Positions 16,021 to 24,436 of a stretch of 64,000 bases of DNA are shown here, one piece after another (positions within the stretch are counted from its first letter, which is position 1; the number at the start of each line of letters is the position of its first letter). Under the pieces are notes generated by a model. It did no database searches. It worked only from the letters and a program-made list of their open reading frames with translations, and was not told the origin of the DNA. The translations under genes were made by a program, and so were the position numbers. Where the stretch lies: positions 1 through 64,000 of the forward strand of contig JBAYJD010000011.1 of the NCBI GenBank assembly GCA_041665305.1, written 5' to 3'. Origin of the DNA: YA12-FULL-51-18 sp041665305. GTDB lineage: Bacteria; Elusimicrobiota; Elusimicrobia; Elusimicrobiales; UBA9959.

Positions 16021-17136
16021 ATGAAGAAAGTAAAAAAAATAAGGATCTTCGCCTTTGGCGGCAACGAGGTTTCGCCGGTCGGACTTAAGGATCCCGCGAC
16101 CGGCAAGGCCATCAACCCTGATATCGCCATGCAATGGCAGCGCACCGCCGAGACAGCCAAACTGGTCGCTGATATTTTTGAAAAACATCCGGAAGACCTT
16201 TATGTCATGACCCACGGCAACGGCCCGCAGGTGGGCAATGTCCTGATGCGCGCGGAGCTCTGCCGCGAAACCCTGCCGCCGCTGCCGCTGGATGTCTGCG
16301 TGGCGGACACCCAGGGGGCCATGGCTTACATGATAGGCGAGCTGAACAACGAACTGAACATCCGCGGCGTGGACAATATCGTCGCGGGCGTAGTGACCCA
16401 GGTGGTGGTGGATAAGGACGATCCGGATTTTAAAAATCCTTCCAAATACATCGGGCCTTCCTATTCGAAGGAAGAGGCGGCTTCCCGCACCCGCGAGAAC
16501 GGCTGGGTGATGAAGCTCTATAAAAAAGATGAAAAAGGGGCCGAGATCTGGCGCCGCGTGGTGCCTTCCCCGGTCCCTTCCGACATCGTGGAGATCGACG
16601 CGATAGAGGCGTTGCTCGCCAAAGGCATCGTTCCCGTTACCGTGGGAGGCGGGGGCATTCCCGTGCGCGAGGTCGCGCCGGAGATACGGGACGGCAGGGA
16701 AGTTTACGCCTGTAATTACGGCGTGAAGTTTTCCAGGAAGTCCGAGGCCGGGAAAAAACCGCTCAAGATGTACACGGGCGTGGAAGCCGTGATAGACAAG
16801 GATCTGGCTTCGGCGCTGCTCGGCAAGATGCTTTTAAAACGGGCGAGGGAGCGCGGGGAAAACGTCGAAGTCAGCCTAACGATCTTCACCGGCGAGGACG
16901 GCGTAAAACTTAATTACCAGCGGCCGGACCAGGAGGACCTGCGCCGCCTGACGCTTAAGGAGCTGGAAGAGATCTATGACCGCAAGCCCTGTCCGTTCCC
17001 CGCCGGCAGCATGGGACCCAAAGTGAAGGCCGTGATAGAATTCCTCAGGGGCGGCGGGCAGGCGGCTTATATCACCAAGACGGAATTATTCGACGAAACG
17101 CTTAAAGGCGCGGCGGGCACGACGGTCGTAAGATGA
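16021..17136 (+). CDS. arcC: Carbamate kinase
   Basis: This 371-aa amino-acid-kinase-fold protein matches carbamate kinase: FAFGGNEVSP (variant of the ALGGNAL start), MTHGNGPQVGN, DTQGAMAYMIGE, TVGGGGIPV and VIDKDLASALL. The enzyme interconverts carbamoyl phosphate plus ADP with carbamate plus ATP, usually in arginine or purine/allantoin fermentation. It is longer than the typical 310 residues, with extra sequence around 165-250 and at the C-terminus. GGAG (16010-16013) precedes the ATG by 7 nt. No arginine deiminase or ornithine transcarbamylase is nearby; the pyrB product at 48.6 kb also uses carbamoyl phosphate. A GC hairpin (GGGGCGGCC-CGCCGCCCC region) lies just upstream. Confidence 0.88.
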   Translation: MKKVKKIRIFAFGGNEVSPVGLKDPATGKAINPDIAMQWQRTAETAKLVADIFEKHPEDLYVMTHGNGPQVGNVLMRAELCRETLPPLPLDVCVADTQGAMAYMIGELNNELNIRGVDNIVAGVVTQVVVDKDDPDFKNPSKYIGPSYSKEEAASRTRENGWVMKLYKKDEKGAEIWRRVVPSPVPSDIVEIDAIEALLAKGIVPVTVGGGGIPVREVAPEIRDGREVYACNYGVKFSRKSEAGKKPLKMYTGVEAVIDKDLASALLGKMLLKRARERGENVEVSLTIFTGEDGVKLNYQRPDQEDLRRLTLKELEEIYDRKPCPFPAGSMGPKVKAVIEFLRGGGQAAYITKTELFDETLKGAAGTTVVR

Positions 17137-17229
17137 TGAGGCGCGACAGGGGCGGGGCCGGAGAAGTCCGCGGCGGGACTAAAGCCGGCCCCCGCTCCGC
17201 GTGAGAGCCGCAGGCGCGGTTGAACCATT

Positions 17230-18468
17230 ATGAAAAAAATAAAAACTTTGCAGTGCATTAATTGCGGCCGGGACCATAAACTCGCCGATGTCAAATATAC
17301 CTGCGCCTCCTGCGGCGGGAACCTTCAGGTACTCTACGACTACAACCTGATAAAAAAAAGGCTTAATTACGAGGTGCTTAAGGACAATCAGGACAGGACT
17401 CTCTGGCGCTACATGGAGATCCTGCCGCTGGCGGGTTTTAAAATGATCCCGCCGGTCCAGGTGGGGTGGACGCCTCTTTACAAGGCCGAAAGGCTGGGCG
17501 CCGCGGCAGGGGTGCCGAACCTTTATATAAAAGACGACGGGCGCAATCCGAGCGCTTCTTTTAAGGACAGGGCCGGGGCGGTGGTGATAGCCAGGGCGCG
17601 GGAACTCAAGGAAAAGGTGATAACCTGCGCCTCCACCGGCAATGCGGCGTCTTCGCTGGCCTGCCTGACCGGCAGCCTGGACCTGCGTACCGTTATTTTC
17701 GTGCCCCACACCGCTCCCGCTCCCAAGGTCGCCCAGCTGCTGGTGTTCGGCGCCACCGTCATCATGGTCAAGGGCACCTATGACGACGCTTTCGACCTCT
17801 GCCTGAAAGCCTCGACGGAGTACGGCTGGTACAACCGCAGCACCGGCGTCAACCCTTTCACCCGCGAGGGCAAGAAAACTTGCGCTTTTGAGATCTGCGA
17901 GCAGATGAAATGGGAAACGCCGGACAAGGTGTTCGTTCCGGTCGGCGACGGCAATATCATAAGCGGGATGTGGAAAGGTTTCGTGGAGTTCCACCGCCTG
18001 GGTATAATAGAGAAGCTGCCGGCTATGATAGCCGTCCAGGCCGAGAAGTCCGACGCCGTTAAAAAAGCTTTTGAATCCGGAGGCGAGATCCAACCGGTTT
18101 CAGGCGAGACCGTCGCCGACAGCATCTCCGTGAGCCTGCCGCGCGACGGCATGGCCGCCGTGATGGCCATTCGCGACTCCCAGGGATTTGCCGTCTCCGT
18201 CACCGACGCCGAGATCCTGGCCGCCATCCCCGAAGTCGCAAGGGGTTCGAATGTTTTCGCCGAACCCGCGGCGGCCGCCACCTACGCCGGGCTTAAAAAG
18301 GCCGTAGCGGAAGGGAAAGTGAAGGAGAACGAATCGGTGGTGCTGCTGATCAGCGGCAACGGACTGAAGGATATTACCAGCGCGATGAAATCGGCCGGCC
18401 GGCCCTTCGTCATCGACGCGGATATAAGCGAACTGAGGAAGCTGGTCTCGGACAATAAACTGGCTTAA
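17230..18468 (+). CDS. thrC: Threonine synthase
   Basis: This 412-aa PLP enzyme converts O-phospho-L-homoserine to threonine. An N-terminal zinc ribbon (CINCGRDHKLADVKYTCASC) is followed by the fold-type II core, with the PLP lysine in NPSASFKDRAG (about residue 107) and the phosphate-binding CASTGNAASS loop. Length and order fit the short bacterial/archaeal threonine synthases. No strong ribosome site is seen before the ATG at 17230. The radical SAM gene starts 8 nt after its stop, so the two are probably co-transcribed. Confidence 0.9.
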   Translation: MKKIKTLQCINCGRDHKLADVKYTCASCGGNLQVLYDYNLIKKRLNYEVLKDNQDRTLWRYMEILPLAGFKMIPPVQVGWTPLYKAERLGAAAGVPNLYIKDDGRNPSASFKDRAGAVVIARARELKEKVITCASTGNAASSLACLTGSLDLRTVIFVPHTAPAPKVAQLLVFGATVIMVKGTYDDAFDLCLKASTEYGWYNRSTGVNPFTREGKKTCAFEICEQMKWETPDKVFVPVGDGNIISGMWKGFVEFHRLGIIEKLPAMIAVQAEKSDAVKKAFESGGEIQPVSGETVADSISVSLPRDGMAAVMAIRDSQGFAVSVTDAEILAAIPEVARGSNVFAEPAAAATYAGLKKAVAEGKVKENESVVLLISGNGLKDITSAMKSAGRPFVIDADISELRKLVSDNKLA

Positions 18469-18476
18469 TCTGGAAA

Positions 18477-19388
18477 GTGGAACAAGCCGAAGCCATTATC
18501 TTTATTACGGGGAAATGCAATCAGAACTGCCTGTTCTGTTCCGCGGGAGGCCTGCGCAAGACGCAGACGGCCGCCCGCATCAAACAAGCTATCGGCTCCG
18601 GCACAAGAACCGTCTCCATTGAAGGCGGAGAACCGACACTCTCCCAAGACCTGGCGAAATGGGTGAAGTACGCCAGGTCCAGGGGCGCGGAGGAAGTTAT
18701 CGTATGCAGCAACGGAGTGCGGTTCAACGATGCCGGGTATGTAAGCTCTTTGACCGACGCCGGGGTTTCGTTGTTCAATGTCAACCTTCCGTCGCATATA
18801 GAGCGGTTGTTCGACCTTATAACCCAGACCGAAGGACAGTTCCAAAAAAGACTGGACGGACTGCGCACGCTGGTTAAAACGGCCGGCGGTAGAAAGATAA
18901 GGCTTACCTTTGTTATAACCGCGCTTAATTACAGGACGATGAGGGAGTTCGCGGCGTATATTCATAAAAATTTCCCAGAGATCTTTTACGTAGAATTTAA
19001 CCTTGTAAAGGTTTTGGGTCATACCGCCAACCGCGCCTTCCTGGTCCCGAAACTGTCGGAGATGGCCCCCTATCTCCGGGACCTGCTTAAATACTGCAAG
19101 ACCGCCGGGATGAAGATCATCACGGACGGAATACCTTTATGTTACCTCGAAGGTTTTGAACACCTGGCTATCGATCCGTTCAAACTTATGACCGGCCGTA
19201 ACTCTTTTCTCGGGGAAAAATTAAAACCGTCAAAATGCAAAGGCTGCTCCCTGGGGAGGATCTGCGCCGGGCCCAGAAAGGACTACCTGGGGCTTTACGG
19301 TCCCGCCGAGTTGGCAAGATCCTCAAAAGCCGTGCGCGGCATAGCGGCGAAGATCCGCCGCCAGTTCCCGCAAAACGATTTATGCTAA
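18477..19388 (+). CDS. Radical SAM protein with C-terminal Cys cluster
   Basis: This 303-aa protein has the radical SAM [4Fe-4S] motif CNQNCLFC (about residues 14-21), followed by GGEPTLS and a TIM-barrel-like core. A C-terminal cluster CKGCSLGRIC (about residues 260-270) resembles the auxiliary-cluster (SPASM/twitch-like) motif of peptide-modifying enzymes. The start is GTG at 18477; the frame is open upstream into thrC and no good ribosome site exists, so the start is uncertain. The next gene encodes a small Cys-rich exported protein, a possible substrate. It is also the closest radical SAM gene to the His-X-Ser peptide gene (about 3.4 kb past that operon's promoter), though on the opposite strand. 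Confidence 0.8.
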   Translation: MEQAEAIIFITGKCNQNCLFCSAGGLRKTQTAARIKQAIGSGTRTVSIEGGEPTLSQDLAKWVKYARSRGAEEVIVCSNGVRFNDAGYVSSLTDAGVSLFNVNLPSHIERLFDLITQTEGQFQKRLDGLRTLVKTAGGRKIRLTFVITALNYRTMREFAAYIHKNFPEIFYVEFNLVKVLGHTANRAFLVPKLSEMAPYLRDLLKYCKTAGMKIITDGIPLCYLEGFEHLAIDPFKLMTGRNSFLGEKLKPSKCKGCSLGRICAGPRKDYLGLYGPAELARSSKAVRGIAAKIRRQFPQNDLC

Positions 19389-19438
19389 AATGCTTGAGAG
19401 TTCAATTATGCGGGTGCAGGGATATGGAGGCGGTAATA

Positions 19439-20098
19439 ATGCGTAAAAAAATCGTTATTATGCTGGTTTGTTTCGGTTTTGTTCCGGCCGCGAGGGCCGT
19501 TGTGAATTTCGACCAGGGGGTCGATGTTAAAAGCGCCATTGAGAACGCGGTCGTTTCAGAGCTTAAGCTTCCCGAGGCCCGATATCACACGATCACGGAT
19601 CTTTCCCGCGATTGTAAAAAGATCTCATTTAGGGCCGACGACCCGTTGACCTCTCCCGAAACGCCTCTTCACAGCAGGGAATCCGGACAGGATTGTGAAA
19701 ATTACGGCCCGCCGTTGTACCAGGTTTGCCATCCCTATTATAAGGACTATGAAGAAGCCGTTAAGGTGGTTATAACGGCCCCCAGGACGCTCCAGCCCGG
19801 TCAAAAGGAAGTTTTTGAAGTTTGTTTGCGGGGCACCAGCCTGACCTTGAAGCAGCTCTCGCCGGCTTACAAATATTCGGTCCGCCTGGCGCTCAGTTCG
19901 TTCGAGTTGACTCCCCAGGGTCCGCTTTCCAAAGCGGCGCAAGCCGACAGGGAGGTTTGCGTGCTTGAGACGGATTCCGATTATTTCTGTACTTACCGCT
20001 GCAAGGACGGCTACTACTTTACCCGCTCCAATCCGCACGGCATGGTTTCTCCCGGCATGCCGTTCCACGGCTGCAGGACCTCGGCGCCCAGAGAATAA
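19439..20098 (+). CDS. Secreted Cys-rich protein, unknown
   Basis: This 219-aa protein has signal peptide MRKKIVIMLVCFGFVPAARA. The mature part contains eight cysteines, enough for four disulfides, with a CTYRCKDGYYF motif near the C-terminus. GGAGG (19426-19430) sits 8 nt before the ATG at 19439, which settles the start; the open frame upstream overlaps the radical SAM gene and is not used. No family recognised. It may be secreted and disulfide-bonded, or a target of the adjacent radical SAM enzyme. Confidence 0.7.
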   Translation: MRKKIVIMLVCFGFVPAARAVVNFDQGVDVKSAIENAVVSELKLPEARYHTITDLSRDCKKISFRADDPLTSPETPLHSRESGQDCENYGPPLYQVCHPYYKDYEEAVKVVITAPRTLQPGQKEVFEVCLRGTSLTLKQLSPAYKYSVRLALSSFELTPQGPLSKAAQADREVCVLETDSDYFCTYRCKDGYYFTRSNPHGMVSPGMPFHGCRTSAPRE

Positions 20099-20120
20099 CT
20101 TCCGCGGCGGCAGGGCGTAA

Positions 20121-20150
20121 AAACAGCCGGCTTACAAGCCGGCTGTTTTT
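20121..20150 (+). terminator. Intrinsic terminator
   Basis: A 13-bp inverted repeat (20121-20133 / 20136-20148, AAACAGCCGGCTT) is followed by a T-run. It ends the plus-strand unit before the convergent histidine kinase gene. Confidence 0.9.
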
Positions 20151-20156
20151 TCAACT

Positions 20157-20222
20157 CCTGCACGGGGAACGGCTAAAATCCCGTGCCGGGTACGATACAA
20201 TGCCGTTTTACGATATTTTATT
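20157..20222 (-). repeat. Double-hairpin repeat, copy R3
   Basis: On the minus strand it directly abuts the histidine kinase stop, giving tandem TAATAA, then the AAAATATCG...CGGCATTGT hairpin remnant and the GC hairpin CCCGGCACGGGA...CCCCGTGCAGG. It probably terminates the kinase gene. Confidence 0.75.
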
Positions 20223-21783
20223 AAAGCGGGAGGACGAGGGTGAAGGCCGAGCCTTTCTGGAGCTGCGATTTGGCGTATACGCTCCCGCGGTGCACTTCGG
20301 CCACTTTTTTTACCAGCGCCAATCCTAGGCCCCACCCTTCCACCTGGCCGGTGAAACTGGCTTCCACCTGATAAAATTTGTTGAAGATATTGGAGAGCTC
20401 TTCGCCGGGAATGCCCGGGCCGTTGTCTCCCACCGAAAGCAGGGCGTGGCCGTCCTTGGCCTGCGCCGACAGGATGACAAGCTTGTCCTTGCCCTGGTTG
20501 AATTTGACCGCGTTGTCGATGAGGTCCTTCAGCGCGTTCCTGACCAGGCTCTTGTCCGCGTTGATCATTATAGGTTCCGGCACGGTCATTTTAAAGGTCA
20601 AGCCGGGCGTTTCCCTGAACCTGACCTTCATCAGTTCTATCGTGTCTTTAAAAGTTTCCGTGATGTCGAATTCGGTCTTCTTTATCCCGGATTCGTCCAG
20701 GCTGTCTATGGTGACGAAATCAAGCAGGCTTTCCACCAGGTTCGTGAGCTTGGTCCCCTGGCTCATGATGGTCGCGGCCGATTTTTTTATCAGGTCCGGC
20801 AGGTCCTTGGCTACGGCGTCCTCGTTGAGGATCTGCGCATAGCCGTTAATGGAGGCAAGCGGCGTTTTGAATTTGTGCGAGATCAGCGACAGAAAATTCC
20901 TGGCCATGCACTCTTCGAGCTTCTGGGTCGTGACATCGGCCAGGATCCAGAGCCGGCCTTCGGGCACGGAATTCCCTTCCCGGTCCTCTTTAAAAAGTTT
21001 TATGGCGGAACCGTCGAGATAGAACTTTTTGGGTTTCTCGCGCATGACCTCGAATCGCGTGGTGGTGGCTTCGGAGCCCTCCACTTCGGAGAAAGGCGGC
21101 TTGACGGAAAAGTTCTCCATGGCCTGCCTTATAGTGGCGAACTTGTATTTTTCGTATTCGAGGTAGAGCTTGGCGGAATTATTGAGGATGATTATTTCGC
21201 CTTCCGGATTGGTAAGGATCGCGCCTTCCTTGATGCGTTTAAAAACCACCTCAAGTTTGCGTTTCTCCTCCTTCACCGAGGAAAAAAGCCGCGAATTTTC
21301 TATGGCTATGGCCGCCTGGGAGGCGAACGCCTCGAAATTGTTCTTGTCGGTCTCCACAAAATCGCCGTCCGACTTGTTGATGGCCTGGACGACGCCGATC
21401 ACCTTGCCTTTGATGATCATCGGGCAGGTCAGGAGCGCGCGGGTGACGAAGCCGCTCTTGTTATCCACTCTCTGGGTGTGGCGCGGGTCGCTGGCCACAT
21501 CATTGATGATGAGGGAACGGCCCTCCTTGGCGCAGGTGCCCGCTATGCCTTCCCCTATCTTAAAGCGCATTTTCTGCACATCTTCGGGGAGGCCGAGGGC
21601 CACATCAAAATAAAGCTCCTGGGTTTTTTCGTCCAGCAGATACAGGGAGGCCCTCTCGGCTCCCACCACGCGGGAAGCCAGGCGCATGATGGTCAGCAAA
21701 AGCTCGGAGATGTCCAGCTTTGAGGACAGAAGCCGGGAAACCATCACCAGCATCTCAAGACTTTCCTGTGACTGCATTATCAT
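20221..21783 (-). CDS. GAF-PAS sensor histidine kinase (soluble)
   Basis: This 520-aa protein has no transmembrane segment. The order is GAF domain (about residues 25-165), a short coiled coil, a PAS-like region (about 180-285), the HisKA H-box FLSLISHKFKTPLASINGYA (phospho-accepting His about residue 300), and HATPase with N-box DLIDNAVKFNQ, G1 DNGPGIP and G2 GWGLGLALVKK. It would sense a cytoplasmic small molecule or redox state. No response regulator is adjacent. It lies 21 nt after the barrel protein gene and is probably co-transcribed with it. The start is taken at ATG 21783; ATG at 21777 is also possible. Confidence 0.9.
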   Translation of the reverse strand: MIMQSQESLEMLVMVSRLLSSKLDISELLLTIMRLASRVVGAERASLYLLDEKTQELYFDVALGLPEDVQKMRFKIGEGIAGTCAKEGRSLIINDVASDPRHTQRVDNKSGFVTRALLTCPMIIKGKVIGVVQAINKSDGDFVETDKNNFEAFASQAAIAIENSRLFSSVKEEKRKLEVVFKRIKEGAILTNPEGEIIILNNSAKLYLEYEKYKFATIRQAMENFSVKPPFSEVEGSEATTTRFEVMREKPKKFYLDGSAIKLFKEDREGNSVPEGRLWILADVTTQKLEECMARNFLSLISHKFKTPLASINGYAQILNEDAVAKDLPDLIKKSAATIMSQGTKLTNLVESLLDFVTIDSLDESGIKKTEFDITETFKDTIELMKVRFRETPGLTFKMTVPEPIMINADKSLVRNALKDLIDNAVKFNQGKDKLVILSAQAKDGHALLSVGDNGPGIPGEELSNIFNKFYQVEASFTGQVEGWGLGLALVKKVAEVHRGSVYAKSQLQKGSAFTLVLPL

Positions 21784-21804
21784 ATGTGCGCCGCGCCTTC
21801 CCGT

Positions 21805-22665
21805 TTAAAAAAATACCTGAATTGAGAGTTTATAATAATTCCTGCCGGCTTCGCTATTCATTTTATAAAAATTATAGGCAAAGTCCAGCATGGATTTGTC
21901 GTTCAGTTTCATTTTCAGGCCGCCCAGGAACGAGTTCGCGTCCTGCGCGCCCCTGAACGAGATCCGGGCGGCTCCGGCGTAAAGATAACTGTCGAAGTCG
22001 GGCGCCATGTTCCTGGCGAACTGGACGACGGCCGTCCATTCCGGCAGGAGGTTCACCTGCCGGATAGTCCCAAGAGAGGCCAGGTCGCCCTGGTCCAGGA
22101 CCGGATCGATGAGATTGCCGTTGCGCGCTTTCCGGGTTTTTGCGAATCCGGCGGCCGAAGCCAGAAAAAAGAACTGGTTATAAAAACTTTTTTCCACCTG
22201 CGCTTCAAAAGCGGTTTCGGAGAAGGTAGTTCTCTCCGGGCCGGTCTTAAGGTTCAGCAGGGTGTCCTGCCGCGCCGCCGCGCCGGAGAGGGTCAGGTGG
22301 ACATAGCTTTCATCGGCGTCCTCGTCCAGCGGGATCAGGGCGTACGCTTTGGCGCCGCGCGCGCCGGACCGGATAGCGGATGAGGCCGGATAAAGAAAAG
22401 GGGTGACGGAGAGGACGGTGCTGCCTGGGGAATACATCAACGGCAGGCGGAGCGAGTAAACTTTGTCGCGGTAGGGGCCGCCGTCCTTGTAGAACGACGC
22501 ATTGACGCCGCTCATCACCCGTGGAGAGAGTTTTGCGGAAAAGGTAAGGGACTCCTTCTGGAATCTGTCCGAGCCGAAGGCGTAGTTGTTTTCCACCCAC
22601 CACGCCGCGTGGCCCGTTGCGGGCAGCCAGAGAAGCGCCGCGAGCGCGCAAAGGTTTTTTGCCAT
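21805..22665 (-). CDS. Outer-membrane beta-barrel-like protein
   Basis: This 286-aa protein has signal peptide MAKNLCALAALLWLPATGHA. It shows alternating hydrophobic/polar strands rich in aromatic residues and a C-terminal aromatic end (KLSIQVFF) typical of outer-membrane barrels recognised by the Bam system. No specific family is assigned; it could be a small porin or channel. TATAAT-like sequences lie 9-14 nt before the ATG, with no clear ribosome site, so the mRNA leader is very short. It is the first gene of a two-gene unit with the histidine kinase. Confidence 0.65.
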   Translation of the reverse strand: MAKNLCALAALLWLPATGHAAWWVENNYAFGSDRFQKESLTFSAKLSPRVMSGVNASFYKDGGPYRDKVYSLRLPLMYSPGSTVLSVTPFLYPASSAIRSGARGAKAYALIPLDEDADESYVHLTLSGAAARQDTLLNLKTGPERTTFSETAFEAQVEKSFYNQFFFLASAAGFAKTRKARNGNLIDPVLDQGDLASLGTIRQVNLLPEWTAVVQFARNMAPDFDSYLYAGAARISFRGAQDANSFLGGLKMKLNDKSMLDFAYNFYKMNSEAGRNYYKLSIQVFF

Positions 22666-22724
22666 ATTATCCGTATTATATTATATATCCCCGCGCCGAA
22701 ACCGGTTTTCCGCCTTAAACTCAA

Positions 22725-22784
22725 ACACCGGGACGGATAAATCCCGGTGTCGGATACGATCAAATGTCGTTTTACGACATTTTA
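22725..22784 (-). repeat. Double-hairpin repeat, copy R4
   Basis: CACCGGGA (22726-22733) / TCCCGGTG (22742-22749), then the AAATGTCG...CGACATTT hairpin (22762-22781). Unlike most copies it lies between divergent genes and does not supply a stop codon. Confidence 0.75.
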
Positions 22785-22807
22785 TGGGTACTTCGGCCCT
22801 CCGGGAT

Positions 22808-22850
22808 TGGGCCTTTTAGGGGTTGTCATATCTAAACCGGCTGATATACT
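22808..22850 (+). promoter_or_regulatory. Promoter of the clostripain-like gene with TGGGCCTT box
   Basis: TTGTCA (22823-22828), 16-bp spacer, TATACT (22845-22850). The TGGGCCTT box (22808-22815) starts exactly 15 bp before the -35, the same spacing as at paralogs A and B and the small helical protein. Confidence 0.65.
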
Positions 22851-22883
22851 ATTGCAGACGGCAGCGATATATAAGGAGACCTC

Positions 22884-24365
22884 GTGAAACATTTTTTAAG
22901 TCCGTTTCTTGCCGCGATCTTTTTCCTCTTTCCGGGCCTGGTCCTCGCTGAATCCGGCGCTTACTCCGGTACCTATCCGGGGATCTCAGTGTTCGATCCG
23001 GAGTTTAACTCGTATCTCCCGGTTCCCGCCACTTTGCAGGGCCGGGCCGCCGTTAAAGCCGGGTGGAAAACCGTAAAAGCCGTAAAACCCCTGCCGGTCA
23101 AAGAGTGGACGGTCATGGTATTCGTCAACTGCAAGAACGATCTTGAGCAGGCGGGGCTTTACAGCGTGAACGAAATGGAGAAGGTCGGCTCGACCAAGGA
23201 TGTTAATGTCGTGGTTGAAATGGGCCGTATGAAGGTCCGGGACGGTTCGGACGGCGGCGGCGACGATTGGGCCGGGGAGCGGCGCTATCTTATAGAAAAG
23301 GACGCCGATCCGCGCAAGGTCTCCTCGCCAGTGCTGATGAGCGCGGAGGCGGTCGACCAGGGAGATTATAAACAGGCTGCGGATTTCGTCAAGTGGGCTA
23401 AGGTGAATTTTCCGGCCAGGCATTATATGTTCGTGATCTGGAACCACGGGCTCGGCTTTTTGGACCCCTGGACCAAACGGAGGGGCGTTTCTTTGGACGC
23501 CGAGACCGGAAATTATGTCCGGACGCCCCAATTGGGTTTTTTACTTCAGGAAGCCGGAAAGATCGATGTGCTGGCTTTTGACGCCTGTCTGATGCAGATG
23601 CCGGAGGTGGCGTTCGAGGTCGGGGAGCTGGCCGAGGTGATGGTGGCGTCGGAAGACGCCCTTCCCGCCTACGGCCTGCCCTACAAGCTCTTCTTCGAGG
23701 CCCTGACGCGGCATCCAAGGATGGGCGCGGAGGAAGCCGGCTCCGTCATGGTGGAAGCGTTCCGGGCATTTTACGAAGAGGCCGGCAGGTATTCCCAGCT
23801 TTCGGCCATCCGGACCTCCAAATTGGACGACCTGGCGGAGCGGATCTCCAGGTTCGCCAGGCTTGCCAGGGAAACGGCGGATCTGGGCGCTCTTAAGGCC
23901 GCCAGGGACGGCGTAATCCGTTACGATGTCTGCGGCAAGTGGGCGGACCCTGAAATGACCTCCTCTTTTTACGGCGACCTGTCCCAGTTCGCGCGCCTGG
24001 TGAGCGAAAACCTGGCAAAATATGAGCCGCCTTACGGCGGATACCTGGGCCTTATACTCCACGGTCGGGAGAGCGCCAACTGGATAGAGGGCCGGACCGG
24101 GGTCGAGATGCTTAAGGCCCAATCCGCGGAGCTTCAGGAATTCATAGCGAAGGAACTGGTCATAAACAATACGGCTTTGTTCAAGAACCGCGTGGGTCGC
24201 GAGCTGTCGGAAAGCGGAGGGATCTCGGTTTATCTCCCGCCTGTGGAATCTATAGCCAACCAGAGCAGGCTTGAGAACATTTTTGAAACTCCATACACCG
24301 ATCTGGCCTTCGACAAAGCCACCGGTTGGCATGAATTCGTCACTTTCCTGTATGGGGTGAAATAG
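22884..24365 (+). CDS. Secreted clostripain-like (family C11) cysteine peptidase
   Basis: This 493-aa exported protein has a signal peptide ending near LVLAES. The catalytic core shows the C11 features: EWTVMVFVNCKNDLE near the start, the catalytic His in VIWNHGLGF (about residue 188), and the catalytic Cys in LAFDACLMQMPEVA (about residue 233). Family members are Arg/Lys-specific, Ca-dependent, and often self-process. GTG start at 22884 with AAGGAG (22873-22878) 5 nt upstream. It is driven by a promoter of the TRGGCCYA class, suggesting co-regulation with paralogs A, B and C, which could be substrates (inference). Confidence 0.88.
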   Translation: MKHFLSPFLAAIFFLFPGLVLAESGAYSGTYPGISVFDPEFNSYLPVPATLQGRAAVKAGWKTVKAVKPLPVKEWTVMVFVNCKNDLEQAGLYSVNEMEKVGSTKDVNVVVEMGRMKVRDGSDGGGDDWAGERRYLIEKDADPRKVSSPVLMSAEAVDQGDYKQAADFVKWAKVNFPARHYMFVIWNHGLGFLDPWTKRRGVSLDAETGNYVRTPQLGFLLQEAGKIDVLAFDACLMQMPEVAFEVGELAEVMVASEDALPAYGLPYKLFFEALTRHPRMGAEEAGSVMVEAFRAFYEEAGRYSQLSAIRTSKLDDLAERISRFARLARETADLGALKAARDGVIRYDVCGKWADPEMTSSFYGDLSQFARLVSENLAKYEPPYGGYLGLILHGRESANWIEGRTGVEMLKAQSAELQEFIAKELVINNTALFKNRVGRELSESGGISVYLPPVESIANQSRLENIFETPYTDLAFDKATGWHEFVTFLYGVK

Positions 24366-24436
24366 CGGCGGGAAGCGGGACCTGAGCCTCGATAAGTTGT
24401 CATACGCGGTTTTCTTTTGCTAGTGTTGAAGCACCG

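Noticed and set aside
20221..21783. Pairing of the GAF-PAS histidine kinase with the receiver protein at 60759
   Set aside because: They are 39 kb apart and nothing in the sequence links them; mentioned only as a test.
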